Of a stretch of 64,000 nt of DNA, positions 59,825 to 64,000 are shown one piece after another. Under the pieces are notes generated by a model. That model was not told where the DNA came from and did no database searches. It saw nothing but the letters and a program-made list of their open reading frames with translations. Each line of letters starts with the position of its first letter. Positions within the stretch are counted from its first letter, which is position 1. Location of the stretch: assembly GCA_017599285.1 (NCBI GenBank), contig JAGFXX010000001.1, positions 1,426,001-1,490,000 on the forward strand, read 5' to 3'. This DNA is from Cereibacter azotoformans. Its GTDB lineage: Bacteria > Pseudomonadota > Alphaproteobacteria > Rhodobacterales > Rhodobacteraceae. A program made the position numbers and the translations under genes.

Positions 59825-60520
59825 TCAGTGCGGCAGGGGAGAGACCCCCAGCAGGATCGGATGCAGCGCAAGCGCGGCCGCCCAGAAGGCCACGATCGCC
59901 AGCAGGCGGGGGATCAGGTGGTCCTCGTTCTGCTTCAGCCACTCGGGGTTCAGCAGCGGGCGCAGCGAGAAGATCGAGGTGGCCCGGAAGGCGTCCCAGG
60001 CCTCGCAGGGCGGCAGGGCGCGTCGGGCGCGGGCGTCGAACATCGGGATCGCGGCAAGCGACAGGCCGAAGAACGAGCCAAAGAGGATCACATGCGCCAG
60101 GTCGCCGTTCGGAAAGAGATGGGCGAACGACCAGAGCATCAGCGCGATGAGCAGCGGGTGACGGGTGACGGCGGCAAAGCCGGGCCGGTCGGGGTCGAAT
60201 CGCGCCGCCCGCTGGCCACCGAGCGTCCAGGGCCAGGGCAGGCGGATGCCGAGAACCACCAGCGTCCAGAAGATCGGCGAGGTGACGTTGGGCACCCAGC
60301 GCGAAGCCGGCGTCTGCGGCCAGAGTTCGACGTAAGGCGCGCGGCCGGCGGCGACGATGACCCAGGCCAGAACCAGCAGCGAGACGGTGCCATAGAGCGC
60401 GAAATAGAGCCGCCGGCCCAGAAGGCCGGTCAGCCGCTCGCGCACGCCGGGCCGCGCCGGCAGCAGGTGCGATCCGAAGAAGGCCGCAAGCGCCGCCGCA
60501 AATTCGATCCAGTCGGTCAA
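59825..60520 (-). CDS. nnrU: NnrU-family membrane protein
   Basis: 231 residues from a TTG at 60520 that overlaps the previous stop (TTGA), with GGAG upstream. Six or so membrane helices. NnrU family segments are WIEFAAALAAFFGSHLLPAR, RPGFAAVTRHPLLIALMLW and NGDLAHVILFGSFFGLSLAA. NnrU accompanies nitric oxide reductase genes in R. sphaeroides; its exact role is unresolved. Last gene of the nor operon. Confidence 0.87.
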   Translation of the reverse strand: MTDWIEFAAALAAFFGSHLLPARPGVRERLTGLLGRRLYFALYGTVSLLVLAWVIVAAGRAPYVELWPQTPASRWVPNVTSPIFWTLVVLGIRLPWPWTLGGQRAARFDPDRPGFAAVTRHPLLIALMLWSFAHLFPNGDLAHVILFGSFFGLSLAAIPMFDARARRALPPCEAWDAFRATSIFSLRPLLNPEWLKQNEDHLIPRLLAIVAFWAAALALHPILLGVSPLPH

Positions 60521-60738
60521 GCCTGGGTCTCCGCCCGCTCCATCAGCCGCACGATATGCCCGGCAAAGAGGTGCGTAGCGGGAATGCCGAGGATCATCCC
60601 GCCCAGCACCGACCATGCGGGGCTCAGGACCGGCAGACCGACCCAGGAAAGGATGAGCGAGGCGAAGAACAGGTTCACCGCCACCGCCCCGGCCCCGAAC
60701 GGATAGAGCACCAGCGTCACGCGGCGCTGACGGCTCAT
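60517..60738 (-). CDS. Small membrane protein of the nor operon, probable NnrT
   Basis: 73 residues from the ATG at 60738, overlapping both neighbours by 4 bases. It has a basic start (MSRQRRVTLVLYPFGAG) and two membrane helices (AVNLFFASLILSWVGLPVL and VLGGMILGIPATHLFAG). The R. sphaeroides operon is described as norCBQD-nnrT-nnrU, and this gene is immediately upstream of nnrU, so NnrT is the likely identity. I could not compare sequences. Confidence 0.65.
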   Translation of the reverse strand: MSRQRRVTLVLYPFGAGAVAVNLFFASLILSWVGLPVLSPAWSVLGGMILGIPATHLFAGHIVRLMERAETQA

Positions 60739-60908
60739 CGGCGCTGCACCAGCCATTGCACGGCCGCCAGCGCCACGACGAAGCTGCCGGCCGCCACCGC
60801 GAACCAGAATTCGGCCGCGGCGGTCTGGGCCGCGGGGGTCGGAACGTCAAAAGTGGCGGCCATGGCGATGCCGGGGACGAGGATCAGCAGGGGAAGGAGC
60901 ATGCGCAT
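60735..60908 (-). CDS. 57-residue membrane protein between norD and the NnrT-like gene
   Basis: 57 residues from the ATG at 60908, one base after the norD stop, ending in a 4-base overlap with the next gene. It has a cleavable-looking hydrophobic N-terminus (LLPLLILVPGIAMAATFDVP) and one further membrane helix (FWFAVAAGSFVVALAAVQWL). The tight coupling on both sides supports a real gene. I do not recognise it; it may be a small accessory of NO reductase, and either it or its neighbour could be called nnrT. Confidence 0.65.
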   Translation of the reverse strand: MRMLLPLLILVPGIAMAATFDVPTPAAQTAAAEFWFAVAAGSFVVALAAVQWLVQRR

Positions 60909-60909
60909 C

Positions 60910-62784
60910 TCAGATATCCTGTGTGAGGGAACGGTAGAGGTCGGGCAGAGCGCGGGGAAGACGGGCCGGATCGGGCAGCAGCGTGAAGCCCGCCCGGCCG
61001 AAGATGCGGGCGAACCAGTCCTGCCCGTCCGCATCGATGACAACGGCATGAACCGACTGCGCGAGGCTCCGGGCCTCGCGGACGGCCATGCGGCTGTCCT
61101 CGATGCCGTGCACGCCCTCGTAATGGTCGAGGTCGTTGGGCTTGCCGTCGGTCAGGATCAGCAGGAGCTTCCGGCTCGAGCCTTCGGCGGCCAGCATGGC
61201 CGAGGCATGGCGGACAGCGGCGCCGAGGCGGGTGTAGTGGCCGGGGCGCAGGCCCCCGATGCGGCCGGTGACCGCTTCGCCCATCGGCTCGTCGAAGCCC
61301 TTGCAGCGGTGGAGGAACACCCGGTCGCGGCGCAGCGAGGAAAAGCCCCAGATCGCGAGCCGGTCGCCGGCCACGTCGATGCCGCCGGACAGCGCCGCCA
61401 GCGCCTCGCGCGCGGTCTCGATCACCGGCCGCTCGCCGACCACGGCCTCGGTGGAACGCGAGCAGTCCATCAGGATCGCCACCGACAGATCCCGCTCGAT
61501 CGCGCGGGCGTCGCGGTAGATCCGGTCGGACCCGCGGCCGGTGCTGCGCAGCGCCACCTGCGCCTCGATCAGCGCGTCGAGATCCAGTTCCGATCCCTCG
61601 ACCTGCCGCTTGCAGAGGATGCGGCGGGGGTGCAGCGTCTCGAACTGCCGCCGGACGCGGGTCATCAGCCGCGGATCGGGATGGAACCCCGGCCCCTCGT
61701 CGGCCTCGGCCTCCAGCACGCGGGTGTGGTCGGGCATCAGGCTGCGCGAGCGGTGGTTCCATTCGGGATAGGTGAAGCGGTCCGACAGCCGCTCGTGCTC
61801 GGCATCCTGCGGCGCAAGGTCGAGATGCAGCCGGAGCCGGCTGGCCGCGCGCTTGAAATGCTGCGTGAGGGTGATGTGATCCTGATCCTCGGCCGCCTTC
61901 TGCGCGTTCTCCTGATCGTCGTCATCGGTCGCGCGGTTGATGTTGAGGCTCTCGACCCAGCTCAGGATCGCCTCGAAGCGGTGAACGATGAAGCTGTCCT
62001 TGCGGTTCGCCTGGTCGAGGTCGCGGCGCTGGCCCACCTTGCGCGTCGTGGTGGGCAGGCCCGCGGGGGCGTTGGCCGCCTCGGGCGTCTCGGCCGCGGC
62101 CTGCCCCCTGCCCCGCCCGAGCCGCAGCCAGAGCGGCACCGGCGCGAAGGGCATGTAGCCGCGCGGCTCGTGGCGCGCGATCTCGCGCGTGGCGGCCGGG
62201 CCGCCGAGCGCCGCCCGGACCCGCGCCTCGACGGCCGACTCGATGCCGAAGGCGGCATGGGTGGTGCGCGAGGCCAGCACATGCGCGGCCAGCACCCCGT
62301 GAACGGCGGCAAGGCCCGGCGCCAGGGCCCGCACCCGCGCGCTCGCCGCCTCCATCGCCGCGATCTGCGCAAGGTCCGCCGCCAGCGCGCCTTCGGCCTC
62401 GGGCAGATCCACCTGCGCGGCCACCGCCGCGAGCCACAGATAGGCCGCGCGGTTGAGGTCGCACGAGGGGAAGGCGTCGATCCGGGCGGGCAGCCGCAGC
62501 CGCTCGCCGTCGAAACTGGCCACCTGCTCGAGGATGCGCGTCTCGCCCACGACCGAGCCGAGGCTGCGGCGATGGCGGGCGGCGGTGTCGGGGCTGGGGC
62601 CGATCTCGACGCCGGCCGCGCCGCCGAGCGCCCGGAAGAGGACGGCCACGCTCGGGCGCATCGCCTCGAGCGACACCGCCGCGCCGTCGTTGGCCGTCAC
62701 CGCGGCAAAGCGGCTGGCGTAGTCGTGCCAGAGGTTGCCGACGGTCTCTTCCGGCTCCATCAGGTCGAGCAGGTGGAAGCTCAT
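60910..62784 (-). CDS. norD: NorD, VWA-domain nitric oxide reductase activation protein
   Basis: 624 residues. A long helical N-terminal part is followed by an acidic stretch (ATDDDDQENAQKAAEDQD) and a C-terminal VWA domain with MIDAS residues DCSRST, then LILTDGKPNDLDHYEG. It works with the AAA+ protein NorQ to activate the NorCB complex, probably for non-haem iron insertion. It begins 4 bases after norQ. Confidence 0.93.
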   Translation of the reverse strand: MSFHLLDLMEPEETVGNLWHDYASRFAAVTANDGAAVSLEAMRPSVAVLFRALGGAAGVEIGPSPDTAARHRRSLGSVVGETRILEQVASFDGERLRLPARIDAFPSCDLNRAAYLWLAAVAAQVDLPEAEGALAADLAQIAAMEAASARVRALAPGLAAVHGVLAAHVLASRTTHAAFGIESAVEARVRAALGGPAATREIARHEPRGYMPFAPVPLWLRLGRGRGQAAAETPEAANAPAGLPTTTRKVGQRRDLDQANRKDSFIVHRFEAILSWVESLNINRATDDDDQENAQKAAEDQDHITLTQHFKRAASRLRLHLDLAPQDAEHERLSDRFTYPEWNHRSRSLMPDHTRVLEAEADEGPGFHPDPRLMTRVRRQFETLHPRRILCKRQVEGSELDLDALIEAQVALRSTGRGSDRIYRDARAIERDLSVAILMDCSRSTEAVVGERPVIETAREALAALSGGIDVAGDRLAIWGFSSLRRDRVFLHRCKGFDEPMGEAVTGRIGGLRPGHYTRLGAAVRHASAMLAAEGSSRKLLLILTDGKPNDLDHYEGVHGIEDSRMAVREARSLAQSVHAVVIDADGQDWFARIFGRAGFTLLPDPARLPRALPDLYRSLTQDI

Positions 62785-62788
62785 GACA

Positions 62789-63586
62789 TCACCCGTAAAC
62801 GGTCGCGATCAGGTCGCGCAGCGCCTGCGCGACATCGGGTTCGTCGGTCAGCGGCTCGATCACCGCCGCCTCGAGCGCCTGCTCGACCGTCATGCCCCCG
62901 GCCATCAGCGAGGCCGCATAGACCAGAAGCCGGGTCGAGACCCCTTCCTCGAGATCCATCCCCGACAGGGCCCGGACATGGCCCGCAAGCCGGACCAGCG
63001 GCGCAACGCGGGCCTCGGACAGCCCGCTTTCGCGGGCCACCACGGCGGTTTCGGTGACGGGATCGGGGAAGGTGAAGCTGATCGACAGGAACCGCTGCCG
63101 GGTCGAGGGCTTCAGCCGCTTGAGGATGTTCTGGTAGCCGGGGTTGTAGGAGGCCACCAGCATGAAGCCCGGAGGCGCTATCAGCTCTTCGCCCGTCCGG
63201 TCGATCATCAGCGTGCGGCGGTTGTCGGTCAGCGGGTGAAGGACCACGGTCACATCCTTGCGCGCCTCCACCACCTCGTCGAGATAGCAGATTGCGCCTT
63301 CGCGGACGGCCCGGGTCAGGGGCCCATCGACCCATTCGGTCGCCCCCCCCTTCAGCAGGAAGCGCCCGATCAGATCCGCGGCCGACAGGTCGTCGTGGCA
63401 GGCGACGGTATGGAGCTTGCGCCCCATCCGTGCCGCCATGTGTTCCACGAACCGCGTCTTGCCGCAGCCGGTCGGCCCCTTCAGAAGAAGGGGAAGACCG
63501 TTGGCGCTGGCCGCCTCGAACAGCTCGCACTCGTTGCCGACGGGTTTGTAGAAGGGCACCGTGGCGTCGCGCAGGATCGCGTTCAT
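62789..63586 (-). CDS. norQ: NorQ, AAA+ (MoxR-type) activator of nitric oxide reductase
   Basis: 265 residues from the ATG at 63586, which overlaps the norB stop (ATGA). Walker A GPTGCGKT at 37-44, and AICYLDEVVEARKDV for Walker B. It has CbbQ/NorQ features (VACHDDLSAADLIGRFLLKG, SYNPGYQN). Partner of NorD. Confidence 0.94.
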   Translation of the reverse strand: MNAILRDATVPFYKPVGNECELFEAASANGLPLLLKGPTGCGKTRFVEHMAARMGRKLHTVACHDDLSAADLIGRFLLKGGATEWVDGPLTRAVREGAICYLDEVVEARKDVTVVLHPLTDNRRTLMIDRTGEELIAPPGFMLVASYNPGYQNILKRLKPSTRQRFLSISFTFPDPVTETAVVARESGLSEARVAPLVRLAGHVRALSGMDLEEGVSTRLLVYAASLMAGGMTVEQALEAAVIEPLTDEPDVAQALRDLIATVYG

Positions 63587-64000
63587 GCCGCTTCTCCCAC
63601 CGCATGGGCGGCCGGGGCCGTCTTGCGCACGGCGGCGAGGCTGTAGATGAAGAGCAGCGCGCCCAGCACCACCATCGCACCCGAGCCGAAGCGGATCATG
63701 TAGAACATGGCCAGCTGGTCCTGCACGTCCATGTAATAGTCGCCGATCACCCGCTGCATGTGGACCTGGACGGTGCCCGCGAAGGTCAGCGTGAAGGTCA
63801 TGAAGGCCATGCCGGTCGTCATCAGCCAGAACGAGGTCATGTTGAGCCACTGGTTGTAGGGGGCCCGGCCCAGCAGCATCGGCATGGCATAGGTGAACAT
63901 CGCCAGGTTCAGCGCGACATAGGCACCGTAGAAGGCGAGGTGCCCGTGGGCCGCGGTGATCTGCGTGCCGTGGGTGAAGTAGTTGACGCCGTGCAGCGTG
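63583..64000 (-). CDS. norB: Nitric oxide reductase large subunit, 3' part only
   Basis: The frame is open from the window edge to the TGA at 63583, about 138 codons of the C-terminal part. The segment before MFTYAMPML contains LHGVNYFTHGTQITAAHG, the conserved helix with histidines of cytochrome b-type NO reductase. Four further hydrophobic helices follow. NorB reduces NO to N2O with NorC, which should lie beyond the window. The start is outside. Confidence 0.93.
   Translation of the reverse strand, partial: TLHGVNYFTHGTQITAAHGHLAFYGAYVALNLAMFTYAMPMLLGRAPYNQWLNMTSFWLMTTGMAFMTFTLTFAGTVQVHMQRVIGDYYMDVQDQLAMFYMIRFGSGAMVVLGALLFIYSLAAVRKTAPAAHAVGEAA

Overview
The window is a high-GC alphaproteobacterial chromosome segment from a purple non-sulfur phototroph of the Rhodobacter/Cereibacter sphaeroides group. 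I infer this from an LH2 beta subunit matching the R. sphaeroides protein as I remember it, near-identical PuhA, TspO and BchL, the gene order crtA-bchIDO, bchFNBHLM-lhaA-puhABC-acsF-puhE-cycA, and TGT-N12-ACA (PpsR/CrtJ) operators. It holds the right half of a photosynthesis gene cluster (PGC) and its flanks, with no rRNA, tRNA or CRISPR array that I could see.

Layout. 1-973: 3' part of a Ppx/GppA phosphatase. 1244-5600: a C1 block of a small 'virulence factor' family protein, MTHF reductase, methyl-THF:corrinoid methyltransferase and an Fe-S ASKHA activator of corrinoid proteins. 5658-37314: the PGC. It encodes spheroidene-branch carotenoid enzymes (crtB, crtI, crtA, with tspO), Mg chelatase (bchI, bchD, bchH), the methyltransferase bchM, both ring-E cyclases (oxygen-independent bchE and oxygen-dependent acsF), dark protochlorophyllide reductase (bchL, bchN, bchB), the bchF hydratase, bchG and bchP for tail addition and reduction, bchJ, bchO, idi, the regulators ppsR and ppaA, the assembly factors lhaA, orf428, puhB, puhC and puhE, and reaction-centre H (puhA). 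37642-38109: cytochrome c2 (cycA).

38186-50630: a leftward nitrogen block, with a urea ABC transporter (urtABCDE) and a urease operon (ureDAB-orf-ureC-ureEFG). A small gene on the opposite strand sits between ureC and ureE. 50833-53188: a kinase/aminotransferase pair resembling the hydroxylysine or phosphoethanolamine lyase route. 53189-55534: the puc operon (pucB, pucA, pucC) with tandem PpsR operators and an FNR/IHF-like element; pucB and pucA are short genes. 55535-57596: an AT-rich interval with an IS1380-family transposase gene. 57597-59750: a LuxR-type regulator with a degenerate receiver and, convergently, oxygen-independent coproporphyrinogen oxidase hemN. 59825-64000: a leftward nitric-oxide-reductase operon running from the 3' part of norB through norQ, norD and two tiny membrane proteins to nnrU.

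The genes make one anoxygenic phototrophy programme: tetrapyrrole supply (hemN), bacteriochlorophyll a and carotenoid synthesis, assembly of the reaction centre and LH2, and electron return by cytochrome c2. Control is by PpsR operators (crtI/crtA, bchG, bchE, bchF, puc) and FnrL-type sites (bchE, possibly hemN and puc). The puf operon, bchC, bchX, bchY, bchZ and crtC-crtF needed to complete the pathways are not here. In R. sphaeroides, as I remember it, they lie just beyond tspO, where this window has the C1 block instead.
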